From Alectoria sarmentosa (taxonomy: Eukaryota > Ascomycota > Lecanoromycetes > Lecanorales > Parmeliaceae): a DNA stretch of 64,000 bases. The notes under the pieces are model-generated. The model saw only the letters and a program-made list of their open reading frames with translations, had not been told where the DNA came from and did no database searches. Position 1 is the stretch's first letter. Every line of letters begins with the position of its first letter. Made by a program: the position numbers and the translations under genes. Positions 53,850-64,000 of this stretch are shown here, piece after piece. The stretch is taken from NCBI GenBank assembly GCA_009733775.1, contig WOGZ01000018.1, positions 71,120 through 135,119 of the forward strand, in the 5' to 3' direction.

Positions 53850-55324
53850 GTGTATGTCGAGGCTCAGGTGACTTCCGGTCAACTTCCAAAGCTAAGGATT
53901 CTTGCTTGGGATTGGTCAACTGGCAATGTGCCTTACGATCTTCCGAGACTCTCGATCAAGTTCGGTAGAGGACCGAGAGGAAGTCCTGATTCTGTTGGCA
54001 AGAACGATTATAGCGCCGACAAGCTAGACATGATTGGGAGCCGTAGCTTGGTTGCTATCATTGCAAGAAGAAAGCCTCGAATTGCACAATTCCTAAGGGG
54101 TGCGATGACAGTCCTTTTGATCAGTCACCTCACGCTTCTTCAGATACCCTCGACCTGCTAGTGCCGCAGAATCCTCATCTGCACAGAAAGGAAGCTGCCA
54201 AAATCAGATGTGCAGATCTCGGGCGTCTAAGTCGAGACGTTCTTGACTGTATTCTGGAAAATCCATGTGATCCGGCACGAATGTGTTTGTGTGAGTGCTG
54301 ACAGCCTCGCTAGCTTGGAAAAGCTGATGATGATGCCTATTTTTTGTCAGCAGGTACCTCCACGGCGTAACAATTCCGAGGCTTTGTTGATGCCTAAATC
54401 TCGAAGTCGGAGCCAGGATCGAGAAGTCGGCGTTGTATAAACCCAGATTTGTATCCAACAGCTGATCGACTGGAGTTCCACGGCCTCCAGCTCGGCCTCG
54501 TTGGAGCGTTTTTATATGCTCCACGGGTATGGCAACGACAGTGATAAAGTTGTGGAAGTAATCGACCATTACTTGACATGCTTAACGTCATGTTTGGAAA
54601 CGATCTGGATACGTGGTAGCATTTATTAGATGGCACGCATCAAGTCAGCGGCTAAAAATTCCACCCACTTACTAGACATGTTTGAGACAATACTGGCACC
54701 ATCCCCGCGCAGCAGTGGTTGGGAGACATCAAGATTGGTTTCTAGATCTACGAAACGAGACGACCCGTACACGAGACATCTTTTGCCGGCCGTGGAATGT
54801 CGAAGAATGGCTTATGTCGCGGCCTGCCTATTCTTTCGGCTCGCGGCGCGGCTCCCTGTTTGGGCACGTTCTTACGAGTGGTTTCGACTCATTCCTAGTA
54901 AGATCCGAGTTCCTCTCTGAAAGCTTTGAGGCCGTACCACAGCCAGGCAGCTAACGTGCCAATACTTCACAGATCGCCGCTCAAACCATCCCAAGATTAC
55001 GTTACGCCCCTTGAAGCCCGATGTAAGGCGACTCAAGCCTAGCCCACGAGAATTCTCTCGCGAGATGTCTGAAGGCAATCGAAGCTCGAGAGGGGAAGAG
55101 AAAAAAAATATCTTGGATGTCATTTGCATCGGCCTCGCAGAAGAAGATATTTCCTACATTTTCCTAGGAAAGAAATGGTACGTTTCCGATTGGGATATGT
55201 CGAGGGGACTCGCACGCAATATGGAGACTTTCTGTGCGCCAACGAGGATGAGGACGAGCTTGAGGGAGTCGCGGATGCTTTTTGGGCCGGAGAGGGAATT
55301 TCTTTGCCTACCCTTGGGATCTAA
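53850..55324 (+). pseudogene. relic of an unidentified gene
   Basis: Protein-like stretches follow one another on the plus strand in changing frames. They are LPKLRILAWDWSTGNVPYDL; LGRLSRDVLDCILENPCDPA; LERFYMLHGYGNDSDKVVEV with IDHYLTCLTSCLETIWIR; WFLDLRNETTRTRDIFCRPW with GSLFGHVLTSGFDSFLVRSE; and TQYGDFLCANEDEDELEGVA with DAFWAGEGISLPTLG. Stops interrupt each and most do not join by consensus introns. Composition suggests one gene of 400 or more codons in decay. The family is unrecognised. Some frame changes could be unplaced introns. Confidence 0.4.
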
Positions 55325-55730
55325 TCCGTGAGAGGCTGGCGGGTTGGAGTGGCTCTGGCTCTCTTGAACAAGGGGATTAGAGAATGGGGTAGGCGTGATT
55401 GCCGGACTGTTCCAAGCTGTGGATATGGAGCTGGAGGAGTTGGTGATTGGTTGATTGGTTTGGTGGAAGGAATTCGAGTGGAGTGTTTTGGTCAGTGCGA
55501 GAAGTTTTTTGTCTCTTGGGCTGATGTTGCCGAATTTTAGGGAATGGTGCAGCTAGATCTGTTGCCACTGCCTCTGGGCGACTTTGCTCTATGCCACATG
55601 CCAGATATACATCATGTTTACTTTAATATCTGTCCCCAATACCGAGAAGTTCGATATCAATATCGCTCACAGTGATATTCGACACTCTATCCGGCAGACT
55701 TGTGGCTCCAAGCCTACCGATCAAGATATC
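55325..55730. other. spacer
   Basis: 3' flank of the eIF2B-gamma gene; no gene seen. Confidence 0.5.
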
Positions 55731-57673
55731 TTATTCGTTCCCAAGCATGATACCTTCTCCGTCCGCCTCATCTTCTTCCTCTCCCAATTCCTGGTCCAGT
55801 CCCTCAAAAACCATCATTTTCTCCCCTTTGGCTTCCGTCTCCTCTGTCACTTGATACCCTTCCTGAACCTCACACTCCTTCAAATTACTCCCTTTGCCAA
55901 CTACGCATCTCCTGCCTAATATACAGCCCTGCAGCACAGCTTTCTCTCCCACCGTGACACCATCCATCAACAAACATCCGGTCAACCTCACTCCTTCATC
56001 AATCACGCAATTGGCGCCGATGACAGAGGACTTTATGACGCAGTGTGTGGCGACGGTCGTGTTGGGCGCTATCAACGTCGTTGGGGCATGGATGTTGGTG
56101 TGTGGGGCGATTAGCGATGGGTCCGTTGAGATCTTCTGGGAGTGTGAGAGCGGGCTCGGTCCCGTTGGGTATACGTTTGGTGGAGGGTTGGTTGACGGCG
56201 GGAGGGTGGCGAGGTGGAGAGAGGTGTGAAGAAGGAGGTGGGGCGTGTCGACGCGGCGGATCAGGGGTGAAGGGGTCGAGGCCCCTGTTGTTTTGGGGTG
56301 GATGTAAGATAGGAACGGTGGGACGGAGAGGGGCGGTTTGGTTGTTGATAAGTTTTTGGTGAGGACGCTAATATGTGTACTGCTCATGCTCGCCAGGTCA
56401 ATTTCGTCTTCGATGTTCCCGCTTGCATGGCTGCCACCTTCACGGTCGTTGTCTTGTTCGGAGGAGAGTGTTGGGTCAAGGACTTTGTGCAGGCTCAACT
56501 TCTCGGGTAAACCCTTTTGCCAGCCGGCTTTGGCCCACCAGCCTACGACATCTTCGCTGATGCTGTCGATGTGCTCGTTGCGCTTGATCATGTCGAGGAC
56601 CCAGTAAGGAAAGAGGTAGATGTGCGCATCGCGGTGGGTGGTGAGCATTTTGATCCGGCCATGCTTTTTAATCAGGCCGTGCCGGATCGGAAATCCTTTC
56701 TTCTCTTCGGTAATGTCGCGGAGTGTATCCGTCGTTGTGGCGTAAAGCAGCTCTGCCATGTGTGGTCGCAGTGAGCCTTCTGGAGGCGGCGCTGCAGGTT
56801 GCGGTAATGATGTCGTGATCACAAAGTCCGTCTCGGCACCTTTGATGCTGTCTTCGCCTTTCGTTTCGAACCACACCCCCAATCCTCCCCTCCTTCCGCC
56901 GCCTTCCCCGCCCAACCCCATCTTCGCCCCTCGATACTCATCAGACGCGAAGCTCGCTCCGCCCAACCCGCCTTGATGGATCATCCAGGCTTCGAGCAGT
57001 GATTCGCCGGGTAATTCGCAGACGAGGTCGCAGGGTAGGACGATGAAGTCGCCCGTTATCGCTGCTTGAATTTCGGAATGGCGGAGGATTTCGGCTGTCG
57101 GTGTGTTTTGAGAAAGAGAGGAGGGGGCGAGGAGGTCCGGTTTCGGGAGTGGGAGGGAGGTTAGGTGCGGGTTTTGGGCGAGGGCTGTGGTGATGGCCGC
57201 GGCGGAGGAAGGCGGGGTGATGAGTTTGATGTCTTTTGATCTTCTTAGTATTCGGATCATGGAAGGTGGCGATATGAGTGATACGCTTAGATAGGTTGCA
57301 CTTCTGGATTTGTTTATATCTTTTTATATTGCTTCAAATTCGCATCTCGCCAAACTGGGAAGTAGAATGAAACAAGCAAAACCATTGGTTGACGTTAAGA
57401 TACGTCTCCGAGACATTTGACCTAGTAATGGGCATTCAAGAACGCAAGCAAACATGTATGCAGATGACCGGGAATGAGAAATATGCGCTCACTGGTAATT
57501 CCCATGCGGTAGCACCACTCCAACGGGTACCATACCATGGGCCGATTGGCTATGGGGACGAGCGCTTTTGGAAAGTCTTCTGGGTTGGCGGTGAAAGTGG
57601 TCAGCGACACACCGGGGCCACACAATACTACAGCCTGGAAGCCCGGCGACGGCATGCCCACAGCATGAGGCAT
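55731..57673 (-). CDS. GCD1: translation initiation factor eIF2B gamma subunit (Gcd1-like)
   Basis: Two exons read leftwards, 57493-57673 and 55731-57232, 560 residues. The N-terminal nucleotidyltransferase-like domain starts PGFQAVVLCGPGVSLTTFTA, PEDFPKALVPIANRPMVWYP and LEWCYRMGIT, then across the intron NIKLITPPSSAAAI and GDFIVLPCDLVCELPGE. The middle has MLTTHRDAHIYLFPYWVLDM. The C-terminal left-handed beta-helix shows hexapeptide repeats at about 420-515 (VIKSSVIGANCVIDEGVRLT, MDGVTVGEKAVLQGCILG, CVVGKGSNLKECEV), followed by an acidic tail. With epsilon it forms the catalytic part of the GDP-GTP exchange factor for eIF2 in the cytosol. The 260-bp intron is the longest in the window and its acceptor is AAAAG rather than the usual pyrimidine-AG. 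Confidence 0.92.
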
Positions 57674-58131
57674 CCTGTCTTTGTCTAATTGGGGTTTGGT
57701 TCAAATGTTTTATCGAGGCACTTGGTCACAACTCTTGATTTGGAGAAAGGATCTTGTCGATTTGCCATACGAGTGTTTTTCTTTTCTATTGAAGTGATTA
57801 GAAAAATAAGGATCATTGCCAGAGTCAGAATATCTTAAGCCCAGGTTCAATTTAATTGCAAATCTGAGTGAAATACTATCTAGCTATGGCTCTCCTCTGT
57901 AAGTACTGGTACAAATATTTTGATTGATGCACATCGGTCTTACTGGGCGACAGGAGCGACCTCCTTCAGCCCCTCCCGCTTTGCCAAGCATTGGCGGGAC
58001 AGATCCCAGATCCCAGCCTCATCAGTCGTCAACAAACACCCGAGCAGGTTTTCGTTGATTGCCCGACTTTATCGCATGGCCACTCCGTGGTCATCCATCT
58101 GTCGCAGTCCTTCTCACAACTCATAGCTATC
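57674..58131. other. divergent spacer
   Basis: Shared upstream region of eIF2B-gamma and the Pex22-like gene. No gene seen. Confidence 0.5.
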
Positions 58132-59514
58132 ATGTCGTACTCCTATGAGCGCCAGCGACGCCAAACGTACGGTGCCTCGACGCGAAGAACAGCATGGGGC
58201 TACTGGCTTCCTCTCGCAGTCACAGTCACAGTCGCTACTGCAGGCCTGGTAGCGTGGGTATGGAACGAGAGAAGAGACGACGACGACGATGATTTGGCCT
58301 ACCGTCCACCAGGGCAAGCTGGTCCACCACCCCCAGGTCCTGGCTATACCAACGCTCCCCCTCCGTCTGGCTACCGTCCTCCACCACCCGGTTACGGCAA
58401 CGACCCTCCACCGGGGTTCCAAGGTCCTCCTGGCTTCGAAAGCCCGCCTCCTGCGCAGGCTCCTTTCGTGCCCGGTCCTGATGGAAAAGGAGCAGAAGAT
58501 CAAAGTATTGCAGCGCGAATGTCAGGAGCACTTCGCCGGACACCAAGCCCTCAGCAGATATTCGATGGCGCGCGTCGAAATGTAGTGGCTGGCGTGACGG
58601 CCGCTGGAGCTGTAGTTGGCGGCGCACTTTCATCGATTACAGAGGAGGGCAAGGGAGGATACGAAGACCATTCGAGGTGGTCAGAGGAAGCGGATTCGCA
58701 GCCTGCAGAACCTTCGCGAAAAGGACCTGAGCTACGTGATCTGGAGGGTTCGACGTCTTCCAAACAGACCACGCAATCCACAATCAAAGCTAGTGCGTAC
58801 CGGAAAACCGTTGCGATCGTTGTGTCTGCTGAGACCGACTATGAGCACAGCGAAGATGCTGGGTATCATCAGGAGCATGCCGTGGGTGTCTACTGATCAA
58901 AATGAATAATTTCTAGCTGACATGGACAGTCAATACTCTCACATCTACCCGAGCATGTCGACCCTGATTCGCGCATCTTTGTGCTCATCTATGCACCAGA
59001 CCTCAAACAGCACCCTCTCGCGAACAGACAGTCGGGACAACCAGACGTATCGCTCGCCTCATCCTACTCCAACATCGGCCATGAAGATGCACAAAGCCAA
59101 GGCGAGAAGTCGCCCGATCCCGAATCTGCCGGTGGAAGGTCTCACATGTTCAATACCTTGTACACGCAAGCCCAAGCGCTGGTCAACAAAGAGACGGAGA
59201 TCATGCCATTTACCACTCCCACTGGCTACATTCAAATCCTGAAGCATCTTGCGCCCGAGACTGTGTACCTCCAAGAGACGCTTTCCGAGGGTGGAGATGC
59301 GATCGCGCAAATCAAAGACTGGGTTGGACATGATATTGTGCTCGTTGTCGGTGAGAGCGGACACGGAGGACTAGTTGATAGTGAGGACGAGCATGGGGAG
59401 AAAGAGAGATGGTGGCACGATGACCCCCGAATCGGGCTTGGGAAAGGCGTGGAGATTGTCGATGGCTTGAGGGTTGGAGAAGATTTCCAACGTCGCTGTG
59501 GAGGTCACGATTAG
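58132..59514 (+). CDS. peroxin-22-like membrane protein
   Basis: Two exons, 58132-58881 and 58930-59514, joined in phase (EHA to SILSHLPEHVDP), 444 residues. A basic N-terminus precedes one membrane helix at about 23-43 (WLPLAVTVTVATAGLVAWVW), then an Asp run and a Pro/Gly-rich linker (residues 55-120). Later come GVTAAGAVVGGALSS and the first soluble strand YRKTVAIVVSAE, continued in exon 2 by SRIFVLIYAPDLKQHP, EIMPFTTPTGYIQILKHLAP and IKDWVGHDIVLVVGESGHGG. This N-anchored Rossmann-like layout matches fungal proteins labelled peroxin-22-like. Pex22 holds the ubiquitin-conjugating enzyme Pex4 at the peroxisome for receptor recycling. The family match is from memory and Pex22 diverges fast, so the role is probable only. 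Confidence 0.65.
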
Positions 59515-60086
59515 ATGCGAATGAGAGAATGGTGTTTTTACTGCAATGGCTTTTATGATGTGGGAACAGCCGTCGGCGCCAGGGATTGGATCATTTCTTG
59601 GAAGGATACGACTTTCATAATGGCAAATCTCTGAGCTAGCTACAGACAGATAATAATGTGACTGTAGAGAAGAGTAAATGATGATAGCCATTATGTTGAG
59701 GAGATCAAGTGGTCTTATTGTCATCCGTGCTAATGCTCGCATCAGCTGCATTGTTACACAAAGGACGCTAGCAGAATGGTTCCTGACGACGGACCTCACA
59801 ATAACACATACCCACCCCAGTCCATCAACCACAAACACCTTGTATCACCTGTCTGACAACGTTCATAGCTTTGGTAATTTCAGGATACTTCATCCCAGCC
59901 CCGAAATTCCTGTGCAGCAGTGCCTTTGCATAAATTGAATTTGTATCATCACCATCCATCCCCCACGTCTCTCAATGCGACAGGACTTGGGGGTAGGCTC
60001 ACAGGGCTTAGCTACTTAGGTAGCTCGCGAGAGCTTGACTCTACGCAACCTCTCCACCTTTCCAACTCCCAACAACGGTCAGTATT
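59515..60086. other. spacer upstream of SPT20
   Basis: No gene seen; pyrimidine-rich leader before 60087. Confidence 0.5.
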
Positions 60087-62894
60087 ATGGCTACCGCCGT
60101 TGCAAGCAAACCCTCCGCGCCCCACCAGAAAATGAAGCGTCCACCTCTCCCCGCCGTCCAGACCAATGGAGTTCATTCTCACCAGTCCTCCCCTTCGCCA
60201 TCCATCAGCACGAAAAGACCGCCTTCTGGCTCCGGGTTCAAACAGCCTCCTCCAGCCCCTCTGGCTAACGGTGTCAATGGCAATATCAATGGAATGGCGT
60301 CGCGTTTAAGCAATCGGAGGAGGGAACCACAGAAGCCGGGAGATGCACGACCAATTCGAAGTGGGAAAGGGCTAGATGGACAAAAGGTGCCAAAGACGAT
60401 ACCGGCGCCGTATGTCAAAACCCAGCCATACATTTTAAAGAAGTATCGGAACAAACCACCGTCACTCATCATACATCTGCACCCTACACACTTCAGATTC
60501 GACCAGCAAGATGGTAGCTTCTCGTACAGCTCACCGATGAAGTTCATTCTCGAGCACCTCAAGTCGCAGACCGTTCCTCATGATATGGTAGAGGAGCTTC
60601 AGGCTGCTGGGGTTAGATTCTACGAGAGCTGTCTCATAGTGCAGGTCCAGGACCATAAAAGCACCTCTCCCTCGAGCACCTCGTCAGTATCCTCAACTAC
60701 TACGAAAACTGATACCAATGTGCCTTTCTCGATTCATAACTACAACCAACACCTTACACCCTCACCCTACGTTCCATACCCTCAGATAGACGAGGAATCT
60801 AAAGCCAAGATCAACGCACCTGCAGCACCAAGCGCAGAACCAACTGTTCCAAAAGACAAGCAAGCTAGCAAGGGTCCTAATGTTTTCACCGTCGTTCTCT
60901 TTCCAACTCCGCTCTCCCTGCAGGAAGAAGTCTTTATCCAAGCCAATACCCCAGACCTTCGCAACAACCGCAAACATTCTGTTCAAGTGCCCCGCACGCC
61001 AGCTTCTGCAACTATACCACCTACGCCGATGTCCGCTGTTCCTTCCACGCCGTCTGCCAACGGCCCCCCTAATAAGAAACAAAAGATGATGATCAGCGGC
61101 CAGGAGATCCATGAGTTCGAGAGCAGGGCGATAACATCCACTGCCCCACCTCTTTCTCTAGATCCCGTCGACAACATTGACGATGCCCATAAAGTCCTCG
61201 ATAATTTGACCGATCCGCGCCACCAGCAAAGTCTCCCGGCTCCGAAGACAAGAAAGCGTACTGTCGCTGAATTGGCCGCCGATGAGGCCATAGCAGCGCA
61301 AGAGCAAGCGTACATGCTCATCATGGATGAGAGACATAATGTCTCAGGCCCGGCTGCGAAAGCAGGGACGACTGATGGAGAAGCAGGCACGGCCACGTTT
61401 GAGCCACGCTTTGAAACTTGGCAAGCTATCAAAAATATCAGAGCAGAGCACAAGGAGCGAGCTGAGCGAGAAGCTGAGGCTAAGGCTCATCGAGATGCCC
61501 AGGTAGCGACCCAGAAAGCGCGGATGGAACAACAGGCGCGAGAACATAGGGAAGATGCCATACGAAGAGGTAGAGAAACTGAACAGCAGCAAGCACTGGA
61601 AATCCAGCGGCAAAATCACCTCAAGGAAAAGCAAATGAGAGACGCAGCTACGGTACATCGGATGCAAGAGAACCAGATAAGGGAGACGCAAAGACAGGCT
61701 CTGGCTACCAGCCAGAATCATTTAAATCACGGTCATCCCATGCCACATGGAGTCTCCCAAGCTCAACACTCATCGCCGGTAATACGCAACATGACGCCCA
61801 ACATGAATTCGTCGCCGTTGGTTGGTAACATACCCATGAATCTTACTTCTTCTGGTCAAGGGAATACTAGCAGTCCAGCACGGCCTCCTTCAGCTATGCA
61901 GCATGGGCACCCTGGTCCTGGAGGTGTCGCAATGGCCCATCAAAGAAGCCGTCAACCACCCAGTCGCACAACTACGCCACTCATGAATGGAACGCCGGCC
62001 ATGCCGCATGCTACACCCGTGGTAGGACACGCAACTCCTCGTATGAATCAAGGAAGTCCTCCGATGACAGCAAACCCTGTAATGAACGGCGTGCCAAACC
62101 AAGGCATGAATGGGCATCCACAATTCACACCTCAGCAATTGAATGAGATAATGATACGCCAGCAGCAGCAACGGAGGCAAGCGGATCTCAATCTCCAATA
62201 CCAACAGCGCATGCAGAGTGGCTCTCCTAACGCGCAGATGTCTCCAGACGGGAGGCCACCCGTGCAGAACCTCCACCAACTCGCTCAACAGAATCAACAT
62301 CAGGTCCGGAACGAGTACATGGCATCGTTGCAGAGGCAACAACAAGCCCAAATGCAGAATGGTAACGTCACTCACGGCATGCCCAACGGAGGCTCTCCGG
62401 CTCAACGCCTTCAACAACCTCGACCTCCACAGCAGAATCCAAATCAGCAGCCTCAACCACAGCAACGCACGAATCCGAGTCCGCAGCAACAACAGCAGCA
62501 GGCTTATATCCAAAGCTTCTACAACAAGGCAATGCAGAGCCTCGCCGCACATCACAATGGAAACGCGGCCGCCATAACCCAACAAGAGCAAAAAGAGGCA
62601 AGGGAAGTGGCGATCTCGAAGGGAATGAGTTATTACAAGCAGCAACAAGCACTGTTGCGGCAGCAGCAACAGCAAATTGCGAATATGCAAGCGATGGGGC
62701 AGATCCCGCCGGGGATGAACGGGCAAATGAATGGGATGGGTGCGCATATTGGTGGGCAGCAGATGAGTGAGCAGCAGAGGCAAGCGATGATGCAGATGGC
62801 ACAGATGCCGCATATGGGTGGGCGTGGCGTACCAAATGTCAACGGGACCATCCATGCGCATACGAACGGTGGTGGGATGGGTGGGATGCAATGA
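60087..62894 (+). CDS. SPT20: SAGA complex structural subunit Spt20
   Basis: Intronless, 935 residues. After a Pro/Ser-rich start, the conserved Spt20 domain lies at about 108-192: PYVKTQPYILKKYRNKPPSL, IIHLHPTHFRFDQQDGSFSY, SSPMKFILEHLKSQTVPHDM and ELQAAGVRFYESCLIVQVQD. A continuation (FTVVLFPTPLSLQEEVFIQA) follows a Ser/Thr spacer at about 270. Residues 400-560 are a charged helix (RAEREAEAKAHRDAQVATQK). The last 350 residues are Gln/Asn/Pro/Met-rich low complexity with polyglutamine runs, usual for fungal Spt20 and activator-interacting. Spt20 is needed for SAGA integrity and TBP recruitment. A 333-codon frame on the opposite strand over the Gln-rich part is a shadow. Confidence 0.92.
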   Translation: MATAVASKPSAPHQKMKRPPLPAVQTNGVHSHQSSPSPSISTKRPPSGSGFKQPPPAPLANGVNGNINGMASRLSNRRREPQKPGDARPIRSGKGLDGQKVPKTIPAPYVKTQPYILKKYRNKPPSLIIHLHPTHFRFDQQDGSFSYSSPMKFILEHLKSQTVPHDMVEELQAAGVRFYESCLIVQVQDHKSTSPSSTSSVSSTTTKTDTNVPFSIHNYNQHLTPSPYVPYPQIDEESKAKINAPAAPSAEPTVPKDKQASKGPNVFTVVLFPTPLSLQEEVFIQANTPDLRNNRKHSVQVPRTPASATIPPTPMSAVPSTPSANGPPNKKQKMMISGQEIHEFESRAITSTAPPLSLDPVDNIDDAHKVLDNLTDPRHQQSLPAPKTRKRTVAELAADEAIAAQEQAYMLIMDERHNVSGPAAKAGTTDGEAGTATFEPRFETWQAIKNIRAEHKERAEREAEAKAHRDAQVATQKARMEQQAREHREDAIRRGRETEQQQALEIQRQNHLKEKQMRDAATVHRMQENQIRETQRQALATSQNHLNHGHPMPHGVSQAQHSSPVIRNMTPNMNSSPLVGNIPMNLTSSGQGNTSSPARPPSAMQHGHPGPGGVAMAHQRSRQPPSRTTTPLMNGTPAMPHATPVVGHATPRMNQGSPPMTANPVMNGVPNQGMNGHPQFTPQQLNEIMIRQQQQRRQADLNLQYQQRMQSGSPNAQMSPDGRPPVQNLHQLAQQNQHQVRNEYMASLQRQQQAQMQNGNVTHGMPNGGSPAQRLQQPRPPQQNPNQQPQPQQRTNPSPQQQQQQAYIQSFYNKAMQSLAAHHNGNAAAITQQEQKEAREVAISKGMSYYKQQQALLRQQQQQIANMQAMGQIPPGMNGQMNGMGAHIGGQQMSEQQRQAMMQMAQMPHMGGRGVPNVNGTIHAHTNGGGMGGMQ

Positions 62895-63369
62895 AGGAGT
62901 TGGAGATCAGGTGCATGGTCAAACAGACAGGAGATTGGAAGAGGAAACAGTTGAATGCGTGGAGTTGGATAACGATTACGCGGCAAGGAATTTCATGGGC
63001 GGTACGGCGGAGTAACGTATCTGGTGGTTCCTGTTGGGGGGACATTGATGGTGTTTGCCTTTTGTCGTATCGGCGGCGCGTAACTGACGGAGAGATTGCG
63101 ATGATTCGTCTATAACAGACGAGGCGGCCTTTGATCATTTGTTTGCTGGTGTGGCTGCCTGATTTTGTGAGAAGTTGAGATACCTGGAGAGAGCGACTCC
63201 CTCCGTTTGTTCATATTGGTAGAAAGGTGGTCTCATGGACTTATGCTCTGACGCTTGTGCAGAGTTTCACAACATGGCTTTGATGATCAGTTGGATAGGC
63301 AGTCGCGAAGCCTTCGGTCTTTGAATCTAGACATACAACTACATCTACAACCCTCTCCAGCACCTCAGC
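62895..63369. other. convergent spacer
   Basis: 3' flanks of SPT20 and the PPR-type gene. Confidence 0.5.
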
Positions 63370-64000
63370 TCATCGCTCCTCATCCATCTTGGGCACTAAA
63401 TCCCTCTCCCTCAACCCTTTGACCAATTCCCAAAAGAACTCCTTGTAGCCTGGCCGCGACCTCCCATGCCCCCACCTGCGCAGACCATCCTCCCGCACCA
63501 CGTCCTCCACCAACTCCCCACACCACACCCACTCCTTGGCCCTAATCATCGCTTTCATCACTTTGACCAGTGCCCTCCATCCCGGAAACCTCCCCAGCTC
63601 TGGCATCATTTTCAGAAACTTCAACGCTTCTTCAATCTCGTCGGCATCGGCATAGCCCTCGATCATGCGGTCGAGGAAAATGTAGTCCACCGTATTCGCC
63701 TGGCCGGAGTGACGCAAGGCGGACCAAAGGGAGGAAATGGCGGGGAGGTCGGGGAGCGGACGGCGGGTGAAGTAGTGGGTTATCAGTATCGTGTAGATTG
63801 CCTGGGCAGGGCGCAAGTTGCGGGCGACCATGTGGGCGAGTATGGTGCGGGCGGCCGGGACGTTGGGGGTGAAGTCGCGAGCTAGCTCTTTGCTGGCCGG
63901 GGTGAGCAGCCCGTACAGGAGGGAGCTGTAGGTGAAGGCGTTTGGCTCGATGCCCTGCCTGGCCATGTCCGCGAGGATGGACAAGACGGTGCTTTCCTGC
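63370..64000 (-). CDS. pentatricopeptide-repeat protein, C-terminal part (runs off the window)
   Basis: The frame is open to the right edge, giving about 209 residues of the C-terminus. Helical pairs of the PPR kind are seen: VLSILADMARQGIEPNAFTY followed by SSLLYGLL, then AARTILAHMVARNLRPAQAI with YTILITHYF, and DYIFLDRMIEGYADADEIEE with ALKFLKMMPELGR. The spacing of about 35-45 residues and the phrases GIEPNAFTYSSLLYGL and NLRPAQAIYTILI are typical PPR consensus. The end, GYKEFFWELVKGLRERDLVP, is a last helix. Fungal PPR proteins usually act in mitochondria on organellar RNA; the targeting peptide would lie outside the window. Confidence 0.85.
   Translation of the reverse strand, partial: QESTVLSILADMARQGIEPNAFTYSSLLYGLLTPASKELARDFTPNVPAARTILAHMVARNLRPAQAIYTILITHYFTRRPLPDLPAISSLWSALRHSGQANTVDYIFLDRMIEGYADADEIEEALKFLKMMPELGRFPGWRALVKVMKAMIRAKEWVWCGELVEDVVREDGLRRWGHGRSRPGYKEFFWELVKGLRERDLVPKMDEER

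Noticed and set aside
58114..58633. Two long minus-strand frames
   Set aside because: Shadows of the Pro/Gly-rich linker of the Pex22-like gene; Arg-rich, motif-free.
61890..62891. 333-codon open frame on the minus strand
   Set aside because: It is antisense to the Gln-rich region of SPT20. CAG/CAA repeats read backwards give Leu/Cys-rich frames without stops; no ATG context or motif supports it.

Overview
The window is nuclear DNA of a filamentous ascomycete (Pezizomycotina). Genes are cut by short GT-AG introns, mostly 43-120 bp, and lie on both strands without operons. The families are typical of that group: Spt20, Swc5, Mtw1/Mis12, CENP-X/Mhf2, eIF2B-gamma, a Pex22-like protein, Ure2-type GST, cytochrome P450, GMC oxidoreductase, anion:cation symporter MFS and PTH11-like receptors. 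I would not name a class or genus from this window alone. Exon structures were assembled by hand from splice consensus, reading frame and remembered family sequence patterns; no alignment was run.

Left part, about 1-28.6 kb, is accessory in character: wide gene-poor gaps and several decaying genes. It holds relics of two PTH11-like rhodopsin-fold membrane proteins (442-1370 and 10740-11710), a broken Ifi6/6-16-like gene (20214-20765) and a broken modular surface protein (21578-24457). The intact genes are a secreted GMC oxidoreductase, a large uncharacterised membrane protein, a small cysteine-rich secreted protein, a GST, a P450, an O-methyltransferase and an organic-anion MFS transporter. 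GST, P450 and O-methyltransferase sit next to each other. P450 and O-methyltransferase diverge from a 1.9 kb spacer carrying a duplicated 32-bp block and several palindromes, which suggests a small tailoring-enzyme cluster without a backbone synthase in view.

Middle part, 29-40.7 kb, mixes conserved genes with poorly resolved sequence. The conserved ones are a Poa1-type macrodomain phosphatase, the kinetochore protein Mtw1, a MIF-domain protein and a small glycine-rich protein. The unresolved stretch 31.5-36.8 kb has coding-looking frames broken by stops and a degenerate tandem repeat with a unit near 86 bp.

Right part, 41-64 kb, is mainly conserved housekeeping: Mhf2/CENP-X, a bromodomain protein, a four-helix membrane protein, Swc5, a C2H2 zinc-finger protein, eIF2B-gamma, a Pex22-like protein, Spt20 and the C-terminal end of a PPR-type protein that runs off the window. 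One decayed stretch (53.85-55.32 kb) interrupts it.

I found no rRNA, convincing tRNA, intact transposon, CRISPR array or viral element. The strongest candidates for something new are the GST/P450/O-methyltransferase group with its repeat-bearing shared promoter, the small secreted protein, and the concentration of recently broken genes. No wholly new system could be established from sequence alone.
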